Positions 44,285 through 53,379 of a DNA stretch of 64,000 nt are shown in pieces. The stretch covers positions 62,001-126,000 of the forward strand of contig CAWADH010000013.1 of assembly GCA_963780795.1 (NCBI GenBank), in the 5' to 3' direction. A program made the position numbers and the translations under genes. The number at the start of each line of letters is the position of its first letter. Positions within the stretch are counted from its first letter, which is position 1. The notes beneath the pieces are model-generated. The model was not told where the DNA came from, made no database searches, and worked only from the letters and a program-made list of their open reading frames with translations. This stretch comes from DATJGR01 sp963780795. GTDB taxonomy: Bacteria; Pseudomonadota; Gammaproteobacteria; Pseudomonadales; Azotimanducaceae.

Positions 44285-44336
44285 ACTATAGATCGCAGCG
44301 ATTTCGTTGTCACCCCGGCAAGGCATCGACTATGAT
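44285..44336. promoter_or_regulatory. Overlapping divergent gltA/sdhC promoters sharing one -35
   Basis: Leftward for gltA: -35 GTGACA (44313-44308), 17-bp spacer, -10 TATAGT (44290-44285). Rightward for sdhC: -35 TTGTCA (44307-44312), 18-bp spacer, -10 TATGAT (44331-44336). The two -35 hexamers occupy the same seven base pairs read from opposite strands, so two polymerases could not bind at once. Confidence 0.6.
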
Positions 44337-44445
44337 CCGCTCCCGCGTTACTCCGGGTTCGTCGTGCGGCATCGCACTCGATCGAACCGGATAGAACCAC
44401 AAGCAACGTCTCAACACGGGTCAATCCCAACATCGGTTTGAAGGT

Positions 44446-44820
44446 ATGAAGACGGATCGTCCGATTTATCTCTCGTTGACGAAATTCAAATTTCCGTTGG
44501 CGGCGATTGCATCGATCACGCATCGCATTACCGGGATGCTGCTGTTCGTCGGCATCGCGTTTCTGCTGTACCTGCTCGATCAGTCGCTGACGTCGGCGCA
44601 AGGGCTCGAACACGCGCGCAGTGTGCTGACGATGCCGTTGCCGAAGCTGTTGCTGATTGCCGTGGTCGCTACGCTGATCTACCACTTCGTCGCCGGCGTC
44701 AAACACCTGTTCCTCGATTTCGACATTGGCGACACCATCGAAGGCGCGCGTCTTGCCGCGCAGCTGACGATCGCGATCTCGGTGGTGTTGATCGGTCTCG
44801 CGGGGGTGTGGCTGTGGTAA
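44446..44820 (+). CDS. sdhC: Succinate dehydrogenase cytochrome b556 subunit
   Basis: A 124-residue membrane anchor with three helices. The N-terminal motif RPIYLSLTKFKFPLAAIASI followed by THRITG is diagnostic: the Ser and Arg line the quinone site, and His in the second helix (LIYHFVAGVKHLFLD) is the heme ligand. A GAAGG site precedes the ATG. Its end overlaps the sdhD start by 13 nt. Confidence 0.94.
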   Translation: MKTDRPIYLSLTKFKFPLAAIASITHRITGMLLFVGIAFLLYLLDQSLTSAQGLEHARSVLTMPLPKLLLIAVVATLIYHFVAGVKHLFLDFDIGDTIEGARLAAQLTIAISVVLIGLAGVWLW

Positions 44821-45182
44821 CCAACGTCACCAGTTTCGGGCGCAGCGGTCTGTCGGACTTCGTCATCCAGCGCGTGACCGCAGTGATCATCGCGTTGTAT
44901 GTGCTGTGTCTCGCCGGGTTCTTCCTCGCCAACCCGAACGTCACGTACGAGGCACTGTCGGGCTTCTTCGGTTACCTGCCGATGAAGATGTTCTCGACGC
45001 TGACCGTGCTCGCGACTGCCGCGCATGCGTGGATCGGGATGTGGACCGTTGGCACGGACTACATCCGCAATCACTATTTTGGTGCGCACGCGACGACGTT
45101 CCGCATCGTCTATCAATTCGGTTGCCTCGCACTGCTGTTCATCTATGTGCTGTGGGCGCTGCAGATCTTCTGGAGAACCTGA
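44808..45182 (+). CDS. sdhD: Succinate dehydrogenase hydrophobic anchor subunit
   Basis: A 124-residue three-helix anchor. SDFVIQRVTAVIIALYVLCL contains the conserved Arg, and FSTLTVLATAAHAWIGMWTV carries the heme-ligand His; DYI in TDYIRNHYF corresponds to the conserved Asp-Tyr quinone-site pair. It begins with GTG inside sdhC (44814 is an alternative GTG) and its stop shares a base with the sdhA start. Confidence 0.92.
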   Translation: MAVVTNVTSFGRSGLSDFVIQRVTAVIIALYVLCLAGFFLANPNVTYEALSGFFGYLPMKMFSTLTVLATAAHAWIGMWTVGTDYIRNHYFGAHATTFRIVYQFGCLALLFIYVLWALQIFWRT

Positions 45183-46954
45183 TGCCCAGCATTCGCAAGA
45201 TGGAATTCGACGGCGTCATCGTCGGTGGCGGCGGCGCGGGCATGCGCGCGGCATTGCAGCTCGCGCAATCCGGATTGAAGACTGCCGTGATCACGAAGGT
45301 GTTTCCGACGCGGTCGCACACCGTTTCCGCGCAGGGCGGCATCACCTGCGCAATCGCCAGCGAAGACCCGGAGGACGACTGGCGCTGGCACATGTACGAC
45401 ACCGTGAAAGGGTCGGACTACATCGGCGACCAGGACGCGATCGAATATATGTGCAGCGTCGGCCCGCAGGCGGTGTACGAACTCGAACACCTGGGCATGC
45501 CGTTTTCGCGCACCGAGTCGGGTCGCATCTATCAGCGCCCGTTCGGCGGTCAGTCGAAGAACTTCGGCAAAGGCGGCCAGGCGGCGCGCACGTGTGCCGC
45601 TGCGGACCGCACCGGACACGCGCTCTTGCACACCCTTTATCAGGCGAACCTGCGCGCACAGACGACGTTCCTCAACGAGTGGTTCGCGGTCGATCTGGTC
45701 ACCAACCAGGACGGCAAAGTCGTCGGTGTGATCGCGATCGAGATCGAAACGGGCGAAGTGGTTTACGTCGAATCGAAGGCGACCGTGTTCGCCACCGGCG
45801 GCGCTGGCCGGATCTATGCGTCGACCACGAACGCGCTGATGAACACCGGCGACGGCGTCGGCATGACGCTGCGCGCCGGCCTGCCGGTACAGGACATAGA
45901 AATGTGGCAGTTCCATCCGACCGGCATCGCCGGCGCGGGGGTGCTGGTCACGGAAGGTTGCCGCGGCGAAGGCGGCTATCTGATCAATAAAGATGGCGAG
46001 CGCTTCATGGAGCGTTATGCGCCGACCGCGAAGGATCTCGCCGGCCGCGACGTGGTGGCGCGTTCGATGGTCCTCGAGATTCTCGACGGACGCGGCTGCG
46101 GGCCGAACGGCGATTACGTGCTGCTGAAGCTCGATCACCTCGGCGAGGCGGTATTGAACAGCCGTTTGCCGGGCATCCTCGAACTGTCCAAAACGTTTGC
46201 GCACGTCGATCCCACCAAGGAACCGATTCCGGTGGTGCCGACGTGTCACTACATGATGGGCGGCATTCCGACCAGCGTATCCGGGCAGGCGCTGACGCAG
46301 GACGCGTCCGGCAACGACAGGCCGATCGAGGGGCTGTACGCGGCCGGTGAAGTGGCGTGCGTTTCGGTGCACGGCGCCAACCGTCTCGGCGGTAACTCGC
46401 TGCTCGACCTTGTGGTATTCGGTCGCGCCGCGGGTCTGCACATCGAAGAAGTGCTGCGGCAGGGCGTGAGCTATCGCGCCGCGAGCGATAGCGATCTCGA
46501 AGCGGCGCTGAAGCGGCTGAACCGCTGGAACGATTCGAAATCGGGCGAGTCGGTCGCCGCGCTCAAGTCGGCATTGCAGACGACGATGCAGAACAGCTTC
46601 GGCGTGTTCCGCACCGAAGATCACATGAAGAAAGGCATCGTGCAGATCGCCGAACTGCGCGAACGGATCGCCACCGCGCATCTCACCGACAAGAGCAACG
46701 CGTTCAACACCGCACGGATGGAAGCGCTGGAGTTGGACAACCTGCTCGAAGTCGCGGAAGCAACCGCCATCACTGCGGAAGTGCGCAAGGAAAGCCGAGG
46801 CGCGCACGCGCGCGACGATTATCAGGATCGCGACGATGCGAACTGGCTCTGCCATTCCCTGTATCTGCCGAAGGACAAGCGCGTCAGCAAACGCGCAGTG
46901 AACTTCGCGCCCAAATCGGTCGAAGCGATGCAGCCGACCGTCCGTTCGTACTAG
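45182..46954 (+). CDS. sdhA: Succinate dehydrogenase flavoprotein subunit
   Basis: A 590-residue catalytic subunit oxidising succinate to fumarate. The FAD Rossmann motif is GVIVGGGGAGMRAALQLAQS, the covalent FAD histidine lies in TRSHTVSAQGGI, and active-site residues are in QFHPTGIAGAG and HYMMGGIPTS with the C-terminal GANRLGGNSLLDLVVFGR. The ATG overlaps the sdhD stop. The flavinylation helper sdhE, which often follows sdhB in gammaproteobacteria, is not found here. Confidence 0.97.
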   Translation: MPSIRKMEFDGVIVGGGGAGMRAALQLAQSGLKTAVITKVFPTRSHTVSAQGGITCAIASEDPEDDWRWHMYDTVKGSDYIGDQDAIEYMCSVGPQAVYELEHLGMPFSRTESGRIYQRPFGGQSKNFGKGGQAARTCAAADRTGHALLHTLYQANLRAQTTFLNEWFAVDLVTNQDGKVVGVIAIEIETGEVVYVESKATVFATGGAGRIYASTTNALMNTGDGVGMTLRAGLPVQDIEMWQFHPTGIAGAGVLVTEGCRGEGGYLINKDGERFMERYAPTAKDLAGRDVVARSMVLEILDGRGCGPNGDYVLLKLDHLGEAVLNSRLPGILELSKTFAHVDPTKEPIPVVPTCHYMMGGIPTSVSGQALTQDASGNDRPIEGLYAAGEVACVSVHGANRLGGNSLLDLVVFGRAAGLHIEEVLRQGVSYRAASDSDLEAALKRLNRWNDSKSGESVAALKSALQTTMQNSFGVFRTEDHMKKGIVQIAELRERIATAHLTDKSNAFNTARMEALELDNLLEVAEATAITAEVRKESRGAHARDDYQDRDDANWLCHSLYLPKDKRVSKRAVNFAPKSVEAMQPTVRSY

Positions 46955-46983
46955 GTGTTCGTAAACAGAGAGAACCGTACGTC

Positions 46984-47688
46984 ATGAAAGTCAGCGTGTA
47001 CCGATACAACCCGGAGAACGACGAAGTTCCGCGGATGCAGGACTACTCGGTCGATCTGCCTGCCGGGAAAGACCTGATGGTTCTCGACGTGATGGAGTTG
47101 CTGAAAGCGCAAGACCCATCGCTGACGTACCGGCGTTCGTGCCGCGAAGGCGTGTGCGGCTCCGACGGCGTGAACATGAACGGCAAGAACGGCCTCGCGT
47201 GCATCACGCCGGTATCGGAAGTCGCGAAGAAAGACAAGCTGGTGTTGCGGCCGCTGCCGGGACTGCCGGTCATCCGCGATCTCGTCATCGACATGAGCCA
47301 GTTCTACCGGCAGTACGAAAAGATCCGGCCGTACGTGATCAACGACCAGCCACCGCCGGCGCAGGAGCGGCTGCAGTCGCCGGAAGATCGCGCCAAGCTC
47401 GACGGACTGTACGAGTGCATCCTGTGCGCGTGCTGCTCCACCGCGTGCCCGTCGTTCTGGTGGAACCCCGACAAGTTCATCGGTCCGGCCGGCTTGTTGC
47501 AGGCGTACCGGTTCCTTGCCGACAGCCGCGACACGGCGACCGCGGAGCGACTGGCTGCGCTCGACGATCCGTTCAGCGTGTTCCGCTGTCGCGGCATCAT
47601 GAACTGCGTCAGCGTCTGTCCGAAGGGGCTCAACCCCACGCGGGCGATCGGCAAGATCCGGTCGATGCTGCTGCAGCAAGGCACCTGA
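46984..47688 (+). CDS. sdhB: Succinate dehydrogenase iron-sulfur subunit
   Basis: A 234-residue subunit with all three clusters: 2Fe-2S in SCREGVCGSDGVNMNGKNGL, with AC following; 4Fe-4S in CILCACCSTACP; and 3Fe-4S plus the remaining ligands in CRGIMNCVSVCPKGLNP. It passes electrons from SdhA FAD to the quinone site. It is 29 bp after sdhA, closing the sdhCDAB operon; sucA follows after about 100 bp. Confidence 0.97.
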   Translation: MKVSVYRYNPENDEVPRMQDYSVDLPAGKDLMVLDVMELLKAQDPSLTYRRSCREGVCGSDGVNMNGKNGLACITPVSEVAKKDKLVLRPLPGLPVIRDLVIDMSQFYRQYEKIRPYVINDQPPPAQERLQSPEDRAKLDGLYECILCACCSTACPSFWWNPDKFIGPAGLLQAYRFLADSRDTATAERLAALDDPFSVFRCRGIMNCVSVCPKGLNPTRAIGKIRSMLLQQGT

Positions 47689-47786
47689 TCCGCTAGCGTT
47701 ACGGCTCACCCGAGCATCGCCGCACAAACCCGTCGAGGCGCAAACTGCTAGACTTTGCCTTGGCGAATAAAGGCACGGCGATACGG

Positions 47787-50621
47787 ATGTCGGAATCCTT
47801 CTTAGAACAGATGCAGAAGACCTCGCACCTCGCGGGGGGCAACGTCGCGTACATCGAATCGCTGTACGAAACCTATCTCGAGAATCCGAACAACGTTCCA
47901 CCCGAGTGGCGGACCTACTTCGAGAAGCTGCCGCGCGTCGACGGTGTAATCGCCTCCGACGTTCCGCACAGCACGGTGATCCGTCACTTCGAACTGATCG
48001 GGCGGAACCGCCTGCGAGCCCGACCTCAGTCGGTCGCCACTGAAGTAGCCAACGAACACGAACGTAAACAGATCCGCGTAACCGAACTCATATACGCCTA
48101 TCGTCATCGAGGCCACAAGCGCGCCACGATCGATCCGTTGGGGATGATGGAGCGGCCGGCTACACCGGTACTGGATCTCGCTTACCACCACCTGTCCGCT
48201 GCCGATCTCGATACGGTTTTCCAGACGGGCACGTTCTTCTACGGCGCGGAGAAAGCGACCCTGCGCGACATCGTCGCGGCGCTGGAGCACACGTATTGCG
48301 GCAGCGTCGGCGCCGAGTACATGCACATCGTCGATGCCGCCGAACAGCTATGGGTACAGCAACGGCTCGAGAGCGTGCGGTGCCATCCGGAGTACGGCGA
48401 CGACGTGAAGCGCATGATCCTGGAGCGCCTGACAGCCGCCGAAGGGCTGGAGCGTTATCTGCAGAACAAGTTTCCCGGCACGAAACGATTCGGCCTGGAA
48501 GGCGGCGAAAGCCTGATACCGATGCTGCACGAAGCGATCCAGCGCGCCGGTTCGCACGGCATCGTCGAAACCGTCATCGCAATGGCGCACCGCGGGCGCC
48601 TCAACGTGCTCGTCAATATCCTCGGCAAGCATCCGCGCGAACTGTTCGACGAGTTCGAAGGCAAACTGCCGGTCGCGCAGACATCCGGCGACGTGAAGTA
48701 TCACCAGGGATTTTCCTCGAACGTGATGACGCCGGGTGGCGAAATGCACCTGGCGCTCGCGTTCAATCCATCGCATCTCGAGATTGTCGGTCCCGTTGCC
48801 GAAGGCTCGGTTCGGGCGCGGCAGGATCGGCGACTCGATTACACCGGCAATCTCGTCGTGCCGGTCATCATCCATGGCGACGCCGCGTTTTCGGGCCAGG
48901 GCGTCGTGATGGAGACGTTCCAGATGTCGCAGACGCGCGGATTCAGAACCGGCGGCACGATTCATCTGATCATCAACAACCAGATCGGCTTCACCACCAG
49001 TCGACAGGACGACGCGCGATCGACCGAATACTGCACCGAAGTCGCGCGCATGGTGCAGGCGCCGATCTTCCACGTGAACGGCGACGATCCTGAGGAGGTA
49101 CTGTTCGTTACGCAGGTTGCGGTCGATTACCGGATGCAGTTCCGCAAAGACGTCGTGATCGATCTCGTCGGCTATCGCCGCCGCGGCCACAACGAAGCGG
49201 AAGAGCCGATGACGACGCAGCCGCTGATGTATCAGAAGATCCGCAAGCTGCCCACCACGCGGACGATCTACGCGGAAAAGCTCGTTGCCGACGGCACCGT
49301 CACGCAGGAAGACGCGGACCAGATGGTGGAGACCTATCGGCAGGCGCTCGAATCGGGCGAGCACGTCGCGCTCAGCCTGGTCTCGAAACCGAATACCCAG
49401 CTCTACGTCGACTGGACGCCGTATCTCGGCCATCACTGGACCACGCCGGCCGACACGCGCTTTCCGATCGCAGGCTTGCGCCGGCTTGCTGCGCAGATGG
49501 AACAGTTGCCCGATGGGTTCGTGCTGCATCCGCAGGTGCAGCGGCTGATCGAAGACCGTCACAAGATGTCGGCGGGCGCGTTGCCGTTGAATTGGGGCTA
49601 CGCGGAGAATCTCGCTTACGCTACGTTGCTAGACGAAGGCCATCCGATCCGCCTCACCGGACAGGATGTCGGGCGCGGAACCTTCTCGCACCGCCACGCC
49701 ATGCTGTTCAACCAGAGAGACGGCCGGCGCTACATTCCGCTGAATCACATCTCCGAGAAGACGCGCTTCGACATCTACGATTCGTTGTTGTCGGAAGCAG
49801 GTGTGCTCGCGTTCGAATACGGCTACTCGACGACGATGCCGAACGCGCTCGTGCTATGGGAAGCCCAGTTCGGCGATTTCGCCAACGGCGCGCAGGTGGT
49901 GATCGACCAGTTCATCACCAGCGGCGAGCACAAGTGGCAGCGCCTTTGTGGACTCGTTGTACTGCTGCCGCATGGTTACGAAGGCGCCGGTCCCGAGCAT
50001 TCGTCCGCTCGCGTCGAGCGGTATCTGCAGATGTCGGCGCAGCACAACATCCAGGTGTGCGTGCCGACCACGCCTGCGCAGATGTTCCACATGCTGCGCC
50101 GTCAGGTGATCCGGCCGTTGCGTAAACCGCTGATCGCGTTTACGCCGAAGAGTCTGCTGCGCCACAAGCTTGCGATCTCCACGCTGGAAGATCTGGCGGA
50201 CGGCACGTTCCAGCCGGTGATGGCCGAGATCGATCCGATCGACTCCGCGCGCGTTTCGCGCGTCGTGCTGTGCAGCGGCAAGGTGTACTACGATCTGCTC
50301 GAGCGTCGTCGCGACGACCATGTCGAAGACGTTGCGATCGTCCGGCTCGAACAGCTGTACCCGTTCCCGGAGCAGGAACTTGCGCAGTCGATTGCGCCGT
50401 ACAAGAACCTGAAAGACGTCGTGTGGTGTCAGGAAGAGCCGATGAATCAGGGCGCGTGGTATGCGAGCCAGCACCACATGCGGCGCGTCATCCTCGCCCA
50501 CGGCGAGGAGTTGTATCTGTCGTACGCGGGGCGCGAAGCATCGGCGGCGCCGGCGGCCGGCTACATGCAATTGCACGTCCAGCAGCAGGGGCGCCTCGTC
50601 GAAGACGCGCTATACGGTTGA
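47787..50621 (+). CDS. sucA: 2-oxoglutarate dehydrogenase E1 component
   Basis: A 944-residue thiamine-diphosphate E1 enzyme, decarboxylating 2-oxoglutarate and transferring the succinyl group to SucB. Features include the N-terminal E2-binding segment (SHLAGGNVAYIESLYETYLE), AMAHRGRLNVLVNILGKHP, the ThDP motif HGDAAFSGQGVVMET with INNQIGFTTS, and RRRGHNEAEEPM. The Met at 47787 is used because it gives the normal N-terminus; a TTG at 47760 is upstream. Gene intact. Confidence 0.97.
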   Translation: MSESFLEQMQKTSHLAGGNVAYIESLYETYLENPNNVPPEWRTYFEKLPRVDGVIASDVPHSTVIRHFELIGRNRLRARPQSVATEVANEHERKQIRVTELIYAYRHRGHKRATIDPLGMMERPATPVLDLAYHHLSAADLDTVFQTGTFFYGAEKATLRDIVAALEHTYCGSVGAEYMHIVDAAEQLWVQQRLESVRCHPEYGDDVKRMILERLTAAEGLERYLQNKFPGTKRFGLEGGESLIPMLHEAIQRAGSHGIVETVIAMAHRGRLNVLVNILGKHPRELFDEFEGKLPVAQTSGDVKYHQGFSSNVMTPGGEMHLALAFNPSHLEIVGPVAEGSVRARQDRRLDYTGNLVVPVIIHGDAAFSGQGVVMETFQMSQTRGFRTGGTIHLIINNQIGFTTSRQDDARSTEYCTEVARMVQAPIFHVNGDDPEEVLFVTQVAVDYRMQFRKDVVIDLVGYRRRGHNEAEEPMTTQPLMYQKIRKLPTTRTIYAEKLVADGTVTQEDADQMVETYRQALESGEHVALSLVSKPNTQLYVDWTPYLGHHWTTPADTRFPIAGLRRLAAQMEQLPDGFVLHPQVQRLIEDRHKMSAGALPLNWGYAENLAYATLLDEGHPIRLTGQDVGRGTFSHRHAMLFNQRDGRRYIPLNHISEKTRFDIYDSLLSEAGVLAFEYGYSTTMPNALVLWEAQFGDFANGAQVVIDQFITSGEHKWQRLCGLVVLLPHGYEGAGPEHSSARVERYLQMSAQHNIQVCVPTTPAQMFHMLRRQVIRPLRKPLIAFTPKSLLRHKLAISTLEDLADGTFQPVMAEIDPIDSARVSRVVLCSGKVYYDLLERRRDDHVEDVAIVRLEQLYPFPEQELAQSIAPYKNLKDVVWCQEEPMNQGAWYASQHHMRRVILAHGEELYLSYAGREASAAPAAGYMQLHVQQQGRLVEDALYG

Positions 50622-50670
50622 CCCTTGACGGGTCGTGCGACGATCGAAGAACACGAAGAAGGATGATCGC

Positions 50671-51901
50671 GTGACGCTAGAAATAAAGGCTCCGACGTTC
50701 CCGGAATCGATCGCGGACGGCACCGTCGCGGCCTGGCACAAGCAACCGGGCGAAGCGGCGAAGCGGGACGAAGTGCTCGTTGAGATCGAAACCGACAAAG
50801 TCGTGCTCGAGATCGTCGCGCCGTCCGATGGAACGCTGCAGCAGATCGTGAAGGCGGTCGGCGACGTGGTGTTGTCCGAAGAGGTGGTGGGGCTGTTTGC
50901 GGAGGGCGCGACGGCTGCCGCAGCGCCAGCAGCCGGCGAGAGCCGCCGCGGCTACGGCGAAGCCCGCTGCGGAGCCTACAACGAAAACGGCGGTTGAACG
51001 TGACGCGAGCGTCAGTCCCGCCGCGCGCAAACTGGCCGCGGAGCAGGGCGTTGCGCTCGGTCGCGTGGACGGCACCGGCAAAGACGGACGCGTGACCAAA
51101 GAAGACGTTCTGCGCGCGGCCGCGCAGAAGCCGGCGCGTACGCCGGGACCGCCGGTCGCGACTATCACACCGCCGAGCCCCGCCGCTGCATCCGACGTAA
51201 GGGCAGAGCGCCGGGTGCCGATGACGCGATTGCGCGCGAGCATCGCGCGCCGGCTCGTCGAAGCACAGCACACCGCGGCGATGCTGACGACTTTCAACGA
51301 GGTCGACATGCAGGCGGTGATGACGCTGCGCAGTCGGCACAAGGACGAGTTCGAGAAGCGGCACAACGGCATTCGGCTCGGTTTCATGTCGTTCTTCGTG
51401 CGCGCCTCAGTGGAAGCGTTGAAGCGTTTTCCCGCGGTGAATGCGTCGATCGACGACACCGACATCGTCTACCACGGCTACTACGACATCGGCGTAGCGG
51501 TCAGCACCGATCGCGGGCTCGTGGTGCCGGTCATTCGCGATGCCGACGCGCTCGGACTCGCGCAGATCGAGGAACAGATACGCGTTTACGGGACGAAAGC
51601 GCGCGACGGCAAACTGACCATCGAAGACATGTCGGGCGGTACCTTCACGATTTCGAACGGCGGTGTGTTCGGATCGCTGATGTCGACGCCGATTCTCAAC
51701 GCGCCGCAAACGGCGGTGCTCGGCATGCACAAGATCCAGGAGCGTCCGGTGGTGCTCGACGGCGAGATCGTGGCGCGTCCGATGATGTACCTCGCACTGT
51801 CGTACGATCACCGGCTGATCGACGGCCAGGAAGCCGTCAGGTTCCTGGTCACCATCAAGGAACTGTTAGAGGATCCGGCGCGGATCCTGCTCGATCTGTG
51901 A
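50671..51901 (+). CDS. sucB: Dihydrolipoamide succinyltransferase (E2), frameshifted in this sequence
   Basis: E2 core of the 2-oxoglutarate dehydrogenase complex. The lipoyl domain is at the start (lipoyl Lys in EIETDKVVLEIVAP), followed by an Ala/Pro linker, the E1/E3-binding domain (VSPAARKLAAEQGV, then GTGKDGRVTKEDVL) and the catalytic domain ending LSYDHRLIDGQEAV. The frame changes inside the linker near 50935-50950, where one extra base moves the reading into the C-terminal part. Deleting it gives 409 residues, the family size. Because the gene is normally indispensable in this operon, an assembly error is the first explanation. GTG start at 50671 after GAAGAAGG. Confidence 0.9.
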
Positions 51902-51926
51902 CGCCCACGCCCTCGGAGCATTTGCG

Positions 51927-53366
51927 ATGACCACCGGATACGACGTAATCGTCATTGGCGCCGGTCCAGCCGGATATCACGCTGCGATTCGCGCGGCGCA
52001 ACTGGGAATGAAGACCGCGTGCATCGACAAGTCGCTCGATTCCGCAGGAAAACCGGTGCTCGGCGGCACATGTCTCAACTGGGGATGCATCCCGTCGAAA
52101 GCATTGCTCGACGCGTCTCACAAGTACGTCGAGGCGCGCGACCATCTACCGGCGATGGGCATCAAGCCGGCGAAGGTCGAATTGGATCTCACGCAGATGA
52201 TGGCGCACAAGACCGCCGTCGTTGCGAAGCTGACCGGCGGCGTGGCGACGCTGTATCAGGGCAACGGTGTTGCGTGGTTGCCTGGCACCGGCAAACTGCT
52301 GGCCGGACGAAAGGTGGAATACCAGCCGCACGACGGCGCGTCGCAGGTGCTCGACGCACAGCACGTGGTACTCGCGCCCGGCTCGGTGCCGGTCGACATC
52401 AAGCCAACGCCTTTGAGCGACGGTGTGGTCGTCGATTCGACCGGCGCGCTCGAGTTCGATGCGGTTCCGAAGAAGCTCGGCGTCATCGGCGCCGGCGTGA
52501 TCGGACTCGAACTGGGCAGCGTCTGGAGCCGCCTCGGCGCTGACGTGGTGATTCTCGAAGCGCTCGAAGACTTCCTGCCGATGACGGACGCGCGCATCGC
52601 TCGCGACGCGAAGAAGCTTTTCGAGGCGCAGGGTTTGAATGTGCGCCTCGGCGCACGCGTCATCGGTTCGTCGGTGAAAGGCCAATCGGTCACGGTGACC
52701 TACCAGGACAAGTCGGGCGAACAACAGCTGACGTTCGACAAGCTGATCGTTTCGGTGGGTCGCCGTCCGTACACGAAGGGGCTGCTCGCACCGGATTGCG
52801 GCGTGAATCTCGACGAGCGCGGCTTCCTGTTCGTGAACGACGTATGCGCGACCGATGCACCGCAGGTATATGCGGTGGGCGACGGCGTTCGCGGTCCGAT
52901 GCTCGCGCACAAAGGCATGGAAGAAGGTGTGATGGTGGCGGAGCGCATTGCCGGCAAGAAGCCGATGGTGAACTACGACTGCATACCGTCGGTGATTTAC
53001 ACGCACCCGGAGATCGCGTGGGTAGGTAAGACGGAACAGGAAGTGAAGGCGAGCGGCGAAGCGTACAACGTAGGGAGTTTCAATTTCTCCGCCAACGGTC
53101 GCGCGCTGGCGGCGGCCGACTCGGAAGGCCTCGTGAAAGTCATCGCCGACGCGGAGTCCGACCGGATCGTCGGCGTTCACATCCTGGGTCCGCAAGCATC
53201 GGAGTTGATCGCACAAGCGGTGATTGCAATGGAGTTCTCGGCGAGCGCGGAAGATCTGGCGTTGACGATGTTCGCGCATCCGACGCTGTCGGAGGCGGTG
53301 CACGAGGCTGCGTTGGGGGTGGCCGGTCACGCGATCCACACGATCAATCGAAAAAAGAAAACGTAA
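51927..53366 (+). CDS. lpd: Dihydrolipoamide dehydrogenase (E3)
   Basis: A 479-residue flavoprotein disulfide reductase. FAD motif VIVIGAGPAGYHAAIRAAQL at the N-terminus, redox disulfide GGTCLNWGCIPSKALLDAS near residue 48, NAD motif LGVIGAGVIGLELGSVWSRL near 185, and the C-terminal His-Glu pair in FAHPTLSEAVHEAAL. It reoxidises dihydrolipoyl groups on SucB. Placed 25 bp after sucB, so the complex genes form sucA-sucB-lpd. Confidence 0.97.
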   Translation: MTTGYDVIVIGAGPAGYHAAIRAAQLGMKTACIDKSLDSAGKPVLGGTCLNWGCIPSKALLDASHKYVEARDHLPAMGIKPAKVELDLTQMMAHKTAVVAKLTGGVATLYQGNGVAWLPGTGKLLAGRKVEYQPHDGASQVLDAQHVVLAPGSVPVDIKPTPLSDGVVVDSTGALEFDAVPKKLGVIGAGVIGLELGSVWSRLGADVVILEALEDFLPMTDARIARDAKKLFEAQGLNVRLGARVIGSSVKGQSVTVTYQDKSGEQQLTFDKLIVSVGRRPYTKGLLAPDCGVNLDERGFLFVNDVCATDAPQVYAVGDGVRGPMLAHKGMEEGVMVAERIAGKKPMVNYDCIPSVIYTHPEIAWVGKTEQEVKASGEAYNVGSFNFSANGRALAAADSEGLVKVIADAESDRIVGVHILGPQASELIAQAVIAMEFSASAEDLALTMFAHPTLSEAVHEAALGVAGHAIHTINRKKKT

Positions 53367-53379
53367 CGGAAGCACATAC

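Noticed and set aside
50671..51901. sucB as a genuine pseudogene
   Set aside because: One base corrects it completely, all catalytic motifs are intact and flanking complex genes are intact; a sequence error is more likely.
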